Positions 14,601-24,400 of a stretch of DNA of 64,000 nucleotides are shown here, in pieces. Within the stretch, counting starts at the first letter, position 1; each line of letters begins with the position of its first letter. The translations under genes were made by a program, and so were the position numbers. Source of the stretch: Haemonchus contortus (lineage: Eukaryota > Nematoda > Chromadorea > Rhabditida > Trichostrongylidae); the NCBI GenBank assembly GCA_000469685.2, contig LS997562.1, forward strand, positions 25,233,254 through 25,297,253, in the 5' to 3' direction. The notes below the pieces were generated by a model. It searched no databases, was not told the DNA's origin, and saw only the letters and a list, made by a program, of their open reading frames with translations.

Positions 14601-16556
14601 CCTCATGAGCAAACTCGGCCCATGTTAAGGATTTGACTGCATTCTCTCCATAGTCTCTGACCACTTTTCCCCCATTCTAGAACGCTTCTGGAGAGCTGTG
14701 AAATTCCAAGCACAGCCTCGCCTACCGTGAACCAACCCCCCTCCCCCCTTGCGCATTATGACCGCATTTCTACCGTGCTCTAGAACATTTTCTAACGGAG
14801 TTGTGAATTTATGATCTTAGCTCCGCCTACCTTAGTGCAAGTCTCGCCAACTTCAAAGATTTGGCTACATTTCTTCAATGGCCTAGAACCACTTATTTTC
14901 CACGTTCCAGAACATTTTTGAACAGATTTATAATTTCATTCCAAAAAGAACCGCTCACTGTGAAAACGCTCCGCACACCGCTGATGAGCCTCCTACATTT
15001 CACCTGTTGATTAATCCTTCGATTTTTCACAGCGTATAGGCTGTTATGGAACCAGATCAAGACGCTTTGCTCGAGACACCGCCCACTCTTGTGCATATCC
15101 CGCTCCGTGTGGTCGGAGCTTCGCTAAGCTCACATGTGCTCTGTTGGTTTTGCCCTATCCCCAACCCATCCCAAACTTGACCAGATTCTACAGATGCTTC
15201 TTCAAAAAATATCGATTTTCCGTATAAACAAACAAACAAGCAAACAAACAGACAGACAGGAGCAAGCGCGTTATATATAGTGAGGATTATTATTATGAAA
15301 ATTACGCAGTTTCGCATTGTACGCAACTACAAATATCCAAGGGCACAATAGCAGGCGAATTTAATAAAATAATGGCTCCGATCAACCTAAATTGGTTATT
15401 GAACAAAACTAGTTAACAATTATAACAACGAAATGATCTACGATTCAAGGTTAGAAATTAGGAGCATGCAGCAAAGAAGTAATAGCAAAACCTTCAACCA
15501 AGAAGCGCAAGCGAATTTTTGAAGGAGATTAGTTTGTTTTGAAGATTCCTCTTTTTAAGATTTCAACATTTTCGTTAGACGACGTGTTCCCCTGATGAAG
15601 AAATATTATATTTTGGTCTTTGAGTGCTCACACTGCAACTTGCGCCTGGTTTCGATTTTTCAACGTCGCTATGCCTGTTGCTTTCCATTGTTGCCCGAGT
15701 AAACCCCGAGGGCAATACTACAAGGCGTTGAATGGTCAGCCTAGTATGTTCTGCTCCTACATTTCACTTAGCGATAATGTCAAATTACCGTTTAAAGTGA
15801 TGTTGTAGCTGTGTACATAGGAAGCGTTCTGATTCCAAACTGACTGTGCTATTGAGCAGAGAGAGCAGCTTGCGCCACCATGATGTTTTCAGTTCATTAG
15901 AAATTTGTAATAGAACTTATGAAAGCACAAACTTAATGCCTTCTACAAAAAGCACGAAGGTTGAAATGCTGAAGTAAAGTTGAGTTGCCTCTAGCCGAAA
16001 AAGGAACGCTAGTCGTATGCACGAGTGGAACAACTGGCAAATAAAATGGCAATAATGCGTGTTTTCTGATCTTTAATGACAATATTTAGTTATTTATTAC
16101 TAGTTATTGTGTACCGTTGGCTGAGACGCAAATAGTACAGGTAAGCGGCACTCCCTTCATTCAATGGTACTCCTCATTTCATGGTTTTTGTTCTGATTAC
16201 GCATAATTAAACAGGCGCTATACATTTGCTCATACGTGCACTTCTATTCTACTTTTATTCCAAAACAAATATCAAACTTTGAGAGGAATCAGTGAAATCA
16301 GTAAAAGTAGAATCAGTAATCAGAAACGAATTGCAGAAGGGACGGTAATCCAGAATTTTAGGATGTAATCGGACACCAGAAAGATGCATCGCCAAATGAT
16401 TACCGTAAGATATGCAAAATCTACGGATGCTCAACGTGTGCGGGCGGTAAAGTGGATCTGGAAGACCAAGGAGGTCAGGATGGCCGCGACAAAGGAGACG
16501 ATGACCACGACTCAGTCACGGAGGTCCCCATCGTGATACCTACTGGAGGTTGGTGA
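5678..16556 (+). CDS. Astacin-family zinc metalloprotease (six exons, 5' end not found)
   Basis: This is an astacin (M12A) secreted endopeptidase. The exons are 5678-5778, 6662-6761, 6833-6901, 9837-9955, 13197-13345 and 16362-16556. Every junction has GT/AG borders and all phases agree, giving about 243 residues. Exon 1 carries the start of the catalytic domain (LKWQ...YVIPYIITG). Exon 2 has [16 protein letters not shown] and exon 3 has [11 protein letters not shown]. Exon 4 holds the zinc site [19 protein letters not shown] (HExxHxxGxxHE). Exon 5 has the Met-turn [10 protein letters not shown]. Exon 6 has [18 protein letters not shown] and YGCSTC, then an acidic tail ending in TGA. All catalytic and zinc ligands, and the cysteines of the two astacin disulphides, are present. 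Signal peptide and propeptide exons were not identified; exon 1 needs a preceding exon ending with two bases of a codon. The last exon could instead splice at 16,549 to a tiny exon at 17,198. Introns 3 and 4 are about 3 kb and hold mariner and SINE copies. Nematode astacins act in cuticle moulting, digestion or tissue invasion; which applies here is unknown. Confidence 0.9.
7072..7134. mobile_element. Short foldback (MITE-like) element
   Basis: GCTTTCACAGTCCG at the left and CGGACTATGGAAGC at the right are inverted repeats enclosing a GC-rich centre. The same termini (GCTTTCATAGTCCGC and its complement) bound the larger foldback at 22,057-22,318. This looks like a minimal, spacer-less member of that family. 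It sits in intron 3 of the astacin gene. A target duplication is not clear; TCAG occurs on both sides. Confidence 0.55.
7140..7565 (+). repeat. Interspersed repeat R1, copy in astacin intron 3
   Basis: The segment aligns over roughly 400 bases with 19,480-19,870. Shared strings include GGGGCTGGACG, GTGAACAAAAAACC-like runs, AGTAACAGCAAAAGTAGCTC, ACCTTTTCCAGCCTCTAG, AAATAAGGGATCGCGGCAGC and CTGATTGTG. No protein is encoded and no terminal repeats were seen. The copy is cut at its 3' side by the mariner that starts at about 7,566. Confidence 0.7.
7566..8774 (-). mobile_element. Mariner transposon relic 1 (frameshifted D,D34D transposase)
   Basis: Terminal inverted repeats TTGTCCAGAAAATAATGCGAC (from 7,569) and the complement of GTCGCAGGATTTTTTGGACAG (8,751-8,771) bound about 1.2 kb. 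The - strand encodes a mariner transposase in three successive frames (8,618-8,235, 8,274-8,062 and 8,153-about 7,630). There is an N-terminal helix-turn-helix region ([17 protein letters not shown]), and then TEDESWV with the first catalytic Asp. HDSARPH has the second, and [10 protein letters not shown] the third, 34 residues later. All three Asp residues survive, but frameshifts near 8,260 and 8,155 make it non-functional as read. A TA follows the right end (8,775-8,776) while the left side lacks TA. It has inserted next to repeat R1 inside astacin intron 3. Confidence 0.9.
9252..9490 (-). repeat. tRNA-derived SINE, copy 4
   Basis: Read on the - strand, the head is GAGCGGAGGTGGTATGGTGG (A box region). 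A B-box remnant (AGAAGTTCAAATCTTGG) follows, then the shared body (CATTGTATAGGCCATG, CAGACGGGATTGATCAACGC). It lies about 350 bases before astacin exon 4, in the same intron as mariner relic 1. Confidence 0.75.
10388..10540 (+). repeat. Degenerate duplicated segment, partner at 13,504-13,640
   Basis: AACGTCCTG, CTTTGTAGTGGATGC and CCATTCACAAGG line up in order with AACGTCCTG, TTTTGTGGAGGCTAC and CAATTCACGATGG at 13,504-13,640. My estimate by eye is about two thirds identity. Both copies sit in the last two large astacin introns. Within the first copy, GGAACCAGAGATTGTAT resembles the start of astacin exon 4 (GGAGCCCGAGATTGTAT at 9,843), so it might be a decayed extra exon. The resemblance is short. 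Confidence 0.35.
10940..12010 (-). mobile_element. Mariner transposon relic 2 (heavily decayed)
   Basis: On the - strand, fragments in several frames follow the mariner order. [12 protein letters not shown] with TTREVA (about 11,840-11,720) is the N-terminal DNA-binding region. [20 protein letters not shown] (about 11,580) contains the first catalytic Asp, and [12 protein letters not shown] (about 11,260) the second. The third catalytic block is degraded to [21 protein letters not shown] and VVSDDGEYL (to about 10,965) are the C-terminus. A possible end with CCAACCTAA lies near 10,955. The element lies in astacin intron 4. The outer boundaries are approximate. Confidence 0.8.
12394..12600 (+). 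repeat. Interspersed repeat R1, partial diverged copy
   Basis: It begins GAAGGCACAGTTCACGATG, the 5' signature shared with 16,776, 19,373 and 58,862. It ends with GGGGTGTTCGGACGAG, also shared with the other copies. The middle is poorly conserved. It lies in astacin intron 4. Confidence 0.45.
13346..14540. other. Astacin intron 5, 5' part, no other feature recognised
   Basis: Apart from the duplicated segment at 13,504-13,640, no repeat with clear limits or coding exon was recognised. Overlapping 110-codon frames at 13,625-14,012 on + have no recognisable motif and lie wholly within the intron. Confidence 0.4.
14555..14960. repeat. Degenerate tandem repeat, about four units of 100-135 bp
   Basis: Units share the order GAACA..GTTATGAAT, GATCTTAGC.TCGCC and a CTAGAACA.TTT block. 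They start near 14,562, 14,690, 14,795 and 14,913. A related single unit (AATTGTGAGTTTT, then CGGCTCCGCCTATCTCGG) occurs at 52,192-52,240 inside a CELF intron, so the unit is also dispersed. No coding potential. Confidence 0.5.
15226..15260. repeat. AAAC/AGAC microsatellite with a shared flank
   Basis: A run of AAAC repeats passes into AGAC repeats, followed by GGAGCAAGCGCGTTATATATAG. The reverse complement of 26,391-26,440 shows the same arrangement (CAGACAGAC..GGGAGCGCTTTATATA). The microsatellite is therefore the core of a dispersed repeat rather than an isolated slippage tract. Confidence 0.55.
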
Positions 16557-16775
16557 TAAGAGTTCCTTGTGACATCGTGTTTATCATGCTTATCAAAATT
16601 GGTTGAAATTTCTCGGAAAATTGATTAACTTGAAAAGCCCACATTAAAGCCTTGAGCGCTTTCGATGACTGACTTGATGCTGGAGCTCCTAAAGAGATTT
16701 GGAAATGAAACATGTATTTTGGGACATTTTGGGTGACCTAGCCCAAACGCATAGCGCCTCGTGAAGAATGCTTTC

Positions 16776-17060
16776 AAAGCACAGTTCACTATAATTTGGG
16801 ATTATTCATATTACGACGACATATAAAGGGGAAATTGGAGAATAGTACGATGGAAGCGAAGAAACGCACGAAAGCACGCGAATCGTTGTTTTCAAAGTGA
16901 TAAGTGGCTTCGGAAAAGTCGTTAAAAAAGGGGTTGAACGAGATAAGACCAGAAAATTGAAATAGAAGGGATGTTTGGACGAGCTATAAAATGTGAACCA
17001 TGCTGTCGTGTTCGTGTGGGTCCTGGTGCGAATAGTGACTACGGTTAGCAAAAGTGTCCC
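16776..17060 (+). repeat. Interspersed repeat R1, copy
   Basis: The copy begins AAAGCACAGTTCACTATAAT and contains GAAGAAACGCACGAAAGCAC, GGGGTTGAACGAGATAAGACC, TGTTTGGACGAGCTA and GTGTGGGTCCTGGTGCGAAT, all in the order seen at 19,373-19,620. It lies just after the last recognised astacin exon. Confidence 0.65.
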
Positions 17061-17197
17061 CTGAAACTCATGAGCTATGGATTATCTTACTATAGAAAAT
17101 TCGCTAAGTGTTGGTGTGTCGATGTGTTTGTTTGTATCTGTGTGCGTGTATTTAAGTTTGTCACAGTCACAACAAACTGCATTTTTCCATCTTACAG

Positions 17198-17297
17198 AAA
17201 CTTTACCAGAAATACAGTAATTTTAATCATCCTGATCCTGAACGGAATAAAGCTCACGAAATCGCTGATGTTGGAACCTATGCGTTCAAAAGTCTAA
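17198..17297 (+). CDS. Possible exon of unknown gene, or astacin terminal micro-exon
   Basis: A good acceptor (TTTTTCCATCTTACAG) precedes two open readings. Frame one reads KLYQKYSNFNHPDPERNKAH and continues for about 45 codons without resemblance to a known family. Alternatively, if the last astacin exon splices from 16,548, the frame here gives only seven residues (ETLPEIQ) and then TAA. I cannot choose between these readings or exclude chance. Confidence 0.2.
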
Positions 17298-17299
17298 TT

Positions 17300-18600
17300 T
17301 CCTATGAAAGCTTCTATTTCGTCATTATTCTCATCAGTTAGTAACCTTCAACTAAACTGATAACTATGTGCTGGCAGTACGATAACCATGAGGTCTTTGC
17401 ATCTAAATAACTAAGGTTGAATGAAACCTAGGTGCGAGGTGATAGTATGTAGTTAGGTGCGATCGTACTAGAGTTCACGTCCCTTATTCTTCTTATTTGT
17501 GCATCAACTAGGGAATTCCCTTTTGTTGCCGTCAAATGATGTGTATGTGGATGGAGCTCCGGGTTTACATGTGCCCTTTTCATCTTGTCCTATGCCTCAC
17601 CCATCACAAACTTCCGACCTTTAGAGGTGTTTTGGGGATTGGGTATTATATCGTATGTTCTGGGGATGGAGTATTATATCGTGTTTCATGCTTAGAAAGA
17701 AACATAGCACAACCGGAAAGATCTAACTCTCTACACATGAAACCAATTATATCGTTCGGCTCACACCTAGCTCTCCTGCATTTTGTGTATGCTCCCTCCA
17801 CATCTCTTGTGTTCGCGTAACATGGCTGATCCCTATCTTACTGCTAGGACAACTTGGCTGCGCATTTTAACTCTGAAGGGGCGAAATCCGCGAATGTTTT
17901 GCTCGCCCTTTCTCCTGGAAGTGAAGTCCGGCTCACTGTCAGTAGCTTCCTTCTAGCTCAATACTTCTGGGCCGCCTGTATTACATCTAGATTTGTTCGG
18001 GCTGGACGCAGAAGAACAACATATATGACTTTCGCTCAAAACATGCGCACCCTTAGACACAACGTGTACACCCTGCCCGCTGTGAACAAAGTCCAGAGCA
18101 TAGTAAGTGTGATCAAAGAGCTCGGCTCATTCCTTACTCATTTAGGCTTGACTGCTCATTTCTACCCTTGCAAGTGCCTATTTATTTCGCACACGCTCCG
18201 CCCCCATGAGCGGAATGCAGTCCTGCCTCCTACCATCAGGGTTCCCATTATGCATTCTGTATCCGTTTCTACTTACTACAATACTTCACGTCCACCGGAA
18301 TGCGGATTATTAATACCAGTAAAACCAACATTTCGTGCACGCCCCGCCCATCGCGGGCGTGGCACTGAGCACGAGCGTAGACTATTTGTGGTTCATAAAA
18401 AAATTTTTGCAAGTTTTAGGAAACTGTGTGGATACTATGGGTTCATTTTGTCGGACGATGGCCAAAGTGGGAATGCTTGACTGTGGCTACTTTGGCCGAC
18501 GGCACTGCTGTGCGACTTGTTCTGCTCAAAGTAGCAAATGGATAGATCCTTTCGAAGGATTCGACAGCTTCTTTCGTCGATTTCGTTTTTGATTCTGCAT
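17300..18600. other. No supported gene; long open frame 17,854-18,480 (+) is doubtful
   Basis: A 208-codon frame on + begins at a TTG rather than ATG. It has no recognisable domain, and its sequence contains the CTCCGCCC-type motifs typical of dispersed nematode repeats. It is probably fortuitous. Confidence 0.3.
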
Positions 18601-18621
18601 AGAGCGCTGGTCTATGTTCGT

Positions 18622-18890
18622 TCAGGTCTGAATAGAATTTACAAACCTTTCTGTAAATTCCTCAAACAAGAAGTCACTAATAATAGCAATGAATAAAGAT
18701 GTACAAAATAGTTTACGTTGTCCCACATGGGGAGGATTCGCGTAGGCATGATTCATAAGAGCGATGTTACAGCCGTACAAACGTGGTAGTATCTTGGCAC
18801 AGAGCTCCCCTGCTTTATCTTTTTCAGGAGATTGCCCTTTTGGTGTTGAAATTTCAGCGTCGATCATTCTATAGGGCCTTACTAAAATGC
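18622..18890 (-). pseudogene. Possible acyl-CoA synthetase exon fragment
   Basis: After an acceptor-like GCATTTTAG near 18,885, the - strand reads RPYRMIDAEIST, then GQSPEKDKAGELCAK. The spacing of RP, the acidic/basic pair, the glycine and the GEL[C/W].[KR] block resembles the adenylate-forming enzyme segment found shortly before the hinge. The following residues (ILPRLYG...) do not continue as the expected GPxVMxGY, and no flanking exons were found. If the match is real it is a decayed fragment. It may equally be coincidence. Confidence 0.25.
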
Positions 18891-19372
18891 ATTTAGTTGT
18901 TCGTGAGACTTGGATCATAACGAAGTTGTGAGACGCATTGCAAAGCAAGCCCTACGATGCATGCAGTCCTACCCTTTCTCACTACAAATTCCACTCAATC
19001 ATTATTGTTCTCCTGATAGATGACCTATGGCTCCACGTCGGCTGCGCTACATTACAAAATGTGAGCGAGTAGTCCGATGCAAGCCACTCTGTTACGATGA
19101 AAGAGCTCTAATCGTGAGAAACTTTAACACTTGTGAAATCAATGCATATTAAATATCTTCTGATAATGAGTAATCGCTTCCTGTATCGTGCGACATAGCA
19201 GCAGGACCATATGTTCGCGATTCCGGCACAGGAGGATCTTTCGGGAAGTTTGGACGAGTGCGCTTTGCTGATGCGTGATGCTGTTGTCGTTTCTGAAAAT
19301 TTACAGAATATAATCTTCAAAATCTTTGAAATATCTAATGCAAAAATCATATGCCGGCCCACAATTCGCACG

Positions 19373-19870
19373 CTTAAAGGCACCGTTAACATGATTTTGG
19401 GTAATCCAGATTATAATGAAAAACGAAAGACAAGATCGAAACTAGTGCGACTGAGGTGAAGAAACTGCGTGCATCGAAGTTTTCACAGTGAAAAAGGGCC
19501 TCGAAAAAACGTTAAGAAGGGGGCTGGACGTGAATGAAACCAGAAAAATGAAGAAGGTGGGGCGCCCGGACGAGCTAAACAGTGCGTTTCACCGCGCGCG
19601 TGTGGGTCCTGGTGCGAAGAACAGACAATGGTAATCCACAATTCATTCACTTATAAGCATAAATAAACAAAAAAACCTTAGTAACAGCAAAAGTAGCTCA
19701 CCTTTTCCAGCCTCTAGGAGTAAGAAATCAAATAAGGGATCGCGGCAGCAAAAAGAAAAACAGTGGAAAAAAGGTTGGGAGAAAAACATCGCCTCATTAC
19801 TCGGCGATTAGCTGATTGTGCGTGGGTCCTAGAACGAATAATAGCACTCTGCATTTTCTCGACACTCGTC
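19373..19870 (+). repeat. Interspersed repeat R1, most complete copy
   Basis: It starts AAAGGCACCGTTAACATG and runs through GGGGGCTGGACGTGAATG, GGGTCCTGGTGCGAAGA, AGTAACAGCAAAAGTAGC, CCTTTTCCAGCCTCTAG, GGGATCGCGGCAGCAAAAAG and ATTAGCTGATTGTGCGTGG, ending near TCTCGACACTCG. It combines the 5' half seen at 16,776 with the 3' half seen at 7,140, which is what defines the family. An open frame at 19,211-19,459 on + overlaps its start and has no recognised product. Confidence 0.7.
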
Positions 19871-20384
19871 TAACGTGACACCGATCAAGGGGCGGAGGGC
19901 GACCGTGGATATCTCTCCGAACCCTTATTGTGCCCTATCCAGCCGTTTTCCGACCTCATTCTTGTACGAATGGTACCAGAGAGGGCTTCGAATTCAAACC
20001 ATGCGCAAATCTCCGAAACCACTTTTTTGTGAACAGTGCCTTTAAAGAGTAGAGTCTATTAGTTTGAGGCTGAGGCTTGAGGATTTTTGTTGTCACTGAA
20101 GTTTTATAGAGGTTCATCAATGAACAATCCACAATTAGTTAACACATCTGTTATAGGGCTTACCGCCCAGATAGGCAGTATCATTACATAATATTACTGT
20201 TTACCAGAGCGGCTGTCGAAGCCTATATAAACACTTCCTCAAGTCGGGTTGATAATTCTTTGTATCTGTGGTTTATCCAATAAACCAATCAGATCTACGC
20301 CTCCACAACAACATCATTGAATTATATGAGCTTTTATTTCTCAAAACGTATAGTTATCCAGAGTTTCGAGCCCAGTCAGCGAAC

Positions 20385-20725
20385 GCCATAGCTTACGAGT
20401 GGAAATTGAAGATCAGGTGGGCCGCACACATTATGCGGTATCGTGGTGACCATTGGACCGTTTTCGGTGGTAAGTGGACGGTTACTGACTGCATCCCGCA
20501 GAACGTCAAGCGAACACCAGGATAGCTGCCAAAGTGGTGGTCAGAGCTCTTCACGAAGGCTATTAAAGAAAAGAATGCTGAGCCTCCCTCTGTCCCTCAA
20601 GCGAGGAAAATCCACTGGACCGCTCCAGCTCGAGACAGGGACGAATGAAGACTTTATCGACGCCCGCTCGAGGAAATCGATAATCGAGACAAGTGTTAAA
20701 GGTGATAAGTATAGTGATCGGGACT
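20385..20725 (+). mobile_element. RTE-type non-LTR retrotransposon, 3' end of RT ORF (relic)
   Basis: The + strand encodes KIRWAAHIMRYRGDHWT, then KWTVTDCIPQNVKRTPG, a stop, and [18 protein letters not shown]. Further on come RDRDE and PLEEIDNRD. This is the conserved carboxy-terminal block of nematode RTE reverse transcriptases (W-A-G-H-V-x-R ... W-P-x-x-x-K-R-x-x-G-R-P). In-frame stops make it dead. The upstream RT domain is absent, as expected for a 5'-truncated LINE copy. Confidence 0.75.
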
Positions 20726-21423
20726 GCGAAAAAATAATCTATATGAAGGAATACAACGACGAAGGAGACGTAGACTCAGCAAAGGATTTCTGTGGCAAAC
20801 TGTGAAACGCAATACTCCTACGCTCTGCATCTTTGTAAACATTGCTTTCCGGCAAAAATATCTTGCCATGAGCGAAGTATCATCATGTGCGTTTTCGGTA
20901 GTCGGCTACCCATCGGAAGTCAGGTTTGGAACATGAAAAATATTATAGTTCTGGCAGTCGTCAGATCTCGTCCCACAGCTTGTCATATTTGAAGAGTAAT
21001 GATTTCAGTTAATGGAGAATGGCCATAGGGTCTATTTCAGCACAGGATTACGCAATCTATTCGGAGTGAGCTCGTGAACCAATCTTGGACTATACACATA
21101 AAAGGGCCGACAGCCGTTATGAGCTTTCCGCATGGGTACATTCGTTTATCTTATCTGAACTCAAAGTCATATACTCCATGTTTAGACAGTCTTAAGAATT
21201 TTTTATACCCCAGAAGCGGGCCCCTTCGATCCTCGCATTTTTCGAAATCCACTTATTGAAAGCTAGGCCGAAGTCACTAGTCAAAGAATACACAGTGCAT
21301 AAATTCACACTTAACGATTCCTCACGATATTCCTTCAGGATGTACTTTTAGCATCATAAGCTGTACATTTGAGAAATCGCAATTGTACAGCTTAAGAAGT
21401 CAAATTCACAAGCATATACAATC
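20726..21423. other. No feature recognised
   Basis: Short frames only; no repeat or splice-bounded exon was recognised between the LINE 3' end and the last exon of the - strand gene. Confidence 0.4.
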
Positions 21424-24400
21424 TTAGTTATCCTTCCAAAAACCAAAGGCGGGGATGTGAGTAGGCGTCACTTGACCCAGTTTTTTTTTCATTCTCTTTT
21501 TTGCTCCCTCGAAAAAGATATTCGACGTTTTTGACAAGGCTCTGACCTGTACTCGTCTTTTGAAAAGTTCTGTCTGCTCGTGAACCAGCTCAGTTTCAGA
21601 AATGTAGTACGGGTCGTTATTGAATGTTTTCTCCAGCGCCTCCATTGTCACCAGAGGTGTCGTCGGGCTCCTTATCAGCTCAGTTGGACACACCTGCAAA
21701 TATTTGACTCATGTTGGGCTCGATAGGGATTTATGATCCAGCGTTCGATGAAGAAAAACCTAAATATGTAGGTGTCAGAGCTTTCACGACAATACAGTGG
21801 CTCGTGGAAAATGTTATCAAAAGGAGCACAGTCATTTGAAATCGTACGAGGTGAAATTCAACAATTGAAAAGCTCACGTTAGGAAGAGGAGATGCGTAAT
21901 TTCAAGTTGAATCTGATTGAATGATAATATTTCGTCCCCCAAGATAAGAGCTGTGTCCCATTTTCCTCCCATGTTCCCCACCGGCAGGCTAACTTTCCCT
22001 ATATTTACGGTTAGTTTGATGTGGTTGGTGTGTTCTGTGTTGTGACCGTCTCATTGGCTGCTTTCATAGTCCGCCGACGTGCCGGCGTGCCACGAGGAAG
22101 TGCTAGGGGGGAGGAGGGCGGACGACGGTCGGTCAGCCCCTCATGGAGCTGTAAACATGGAGAGACAAGATCAAAAATCATTTGTACCAGTCTCTGGTTG
22201 TTTGGTTTTTGATCTTGTTCTTCCTTGTTTTCATTCCTTCGACCGACCGTCTGCCGCCCCCCTCCCTTCTAGCACTGCCTCGTGGCGCGCCGGCCGGCCG
22301 GCGGACTATGAAAGCAGCCATTGTATGCATGTAATGTAAACGTAAGCAAGGCATTATATGTCGAAAGCTTATCAACAAAAATGAAGGAACAAGAGCTTTG
22401 AAAAAGCGCAAATGCAGAAGGACAATGAATCCTCAAAATAACGCAATTAGCTTATAAATAACAAACTTTTATGGCCAGTCGTGCTGGTTTGCTGTTCGCC
22501 ACCGTCGAGATGTTCATTGCCATGCCAGTCGGTCGAGAGAGAAATTTTGACAGTGCTTCATTGATCACCTGAGAGAATAATATTGAAGTGACTTGGTTTG
22601 TTCGTAAATATCACTCAGTACCCAAATGATGCCACAGCTACTAGTGCAGCTAAGAAAGAAAGGCCTGAGAAGTTGAGGAAGTTGTCAAGCTCTTGAGTCA
22701 AAAGAAAGGGCGTGATCATAGCGGTGACAGTGCCTCTCAAGGACGCTGTCAGTGTGTGAACAAAGGTTATGAAAACAGACACGAAATAGTAGTACTAAAC
22801 GCTAATATCCATGTCGGCTACCCCAGTAAGAAGAGGAAGGGTTTGAAGGAGCCTTGACGATGCCATCAAACTAGTTTTCGAAGGAGATCATCTTCTTCTG
22901 TCTAGAAGAGAAAAGTCTGCATTTCAGACAGCGAAAGCCTGGCATCGGACTACTAAGACACAGGAGTGAAGACTGTGAAGAACTCGACGATGCAATTTGA
23001 GGAAGGCTGGTTAGGTCAGGCGCGGAAATGCTGACTCGTAACACTCTTATCCTAGATATAGGCGACGGCTGGCTCCATCGCACTCTGGACAGAAGATGAG
23101 GCCTAGCGTGCAGTTTGGAAGAAGAAGACTGGAAAAGCGACTAGCCTGGCCTGAGTACCAATCAGGGCTTGGAAAGGTTACAGAGAGCACGCGAGCAGAT
23201 ACCCCACTCAGTCCCAAGTGCTTCGGGAAGCGGTGCTAGCGTTCCCATTCTCAAGCGAAGTGCGGCGCAATGAAAGGGATCTAACTATCGGGGTGGGGGA
23301 GAGGCGCTCTCCTTGCCCCTCGTTCCCTCAATTTCCTGTATACTATCTACAACGAAGAATGAAAAACAGATAAGGAAATTTCTATTAACATAAAGCAAAA
23401 GTTAAAGTTTTTGACGTTAACCAATCCCGTCTGAGGGATGCGCTCCCGCACTCGGCTTCCATTCAGAATCGTAGTGGCGTGATGAGTGCGTATGCGGCCT
23501 ATACATTGGCTTGCTGTGGCCAGCCGAGTGTACAAGTCAGTGCTTTTATCCTCCCAGACGAGACTGGTACCAACTGACCGACCCCGGAGGGATGGAAGGC
23601 TTGGTTGGCTTTGGCGGGCATCGATCCGGGATTCGAACCCCTGGCCGTGCGTGTGATACAGTGCGTCACTTGCCACTACACCACCTCCGCCCTTCTAATA
23701 ACGTAGTAACAAGAATCGGGTTCTGTTAACATAGTAACAAGAATCGGGCACAAATTCACACACCCAAGCGGTAGGTAATATGAGGGAGAACCGTTTTTTT
23801 ATCTTTTATTGCTTCCTATCTAGACCGCTCTTTGACTCGACACAGTTTCGTACCTCCTCCCATCTACCATTGATTCCTTTCACTAACAGTAAGGAATCTC
23901 CGATATCAATTTTGTCGTGAATTGGTTTTTAAAGTCTGTACTGTAGGACAAAGGTGGAACGCTTCATTGAGATCTTATGACCGTCAGCGTTTCGCAAGCT
24001 GAAACGTTTATGGAAGCTCGTCACATCCTAAAAGAAACCGTGGTGCATTCTGATGAGCTCTCTTAATATTAAGAACAATTCACGTCCCAGAATTACTCTC
24101 TAGCACGAACCAGTTTCAGCAGAAATCGAACCGACCTTTTTACTCTGCTCTACCGTTCCTTTGTCGGCACGATGCACTTCGACAGTCTTTTTCTTTCTTT
24201 CTTTATTGAGTAGCAGTCTAAAAGCTTCTACAGAAAACGTCTACCAAAAAGGAAGGGTCTTACATAACACTGGAGCTTACCTATTTATTCGTTTAATCAA
24301 GTCCCACTCAACTATTTCGGGTATCAATGGCGGTGGAAGTAGTTCAACCTCCCGCAGATAGTATGGATGCTGCGTGGGTATTGTTGCCTGCAGAAATCTG

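Noticed and set aside
17854..18480. 208-codon + strand frame as a gene
   Set aside because: It starts at TTG, has no ATG or recognisable domain, and overlaps sequence with the CTCCGCCC motifs of dispersed repeats.
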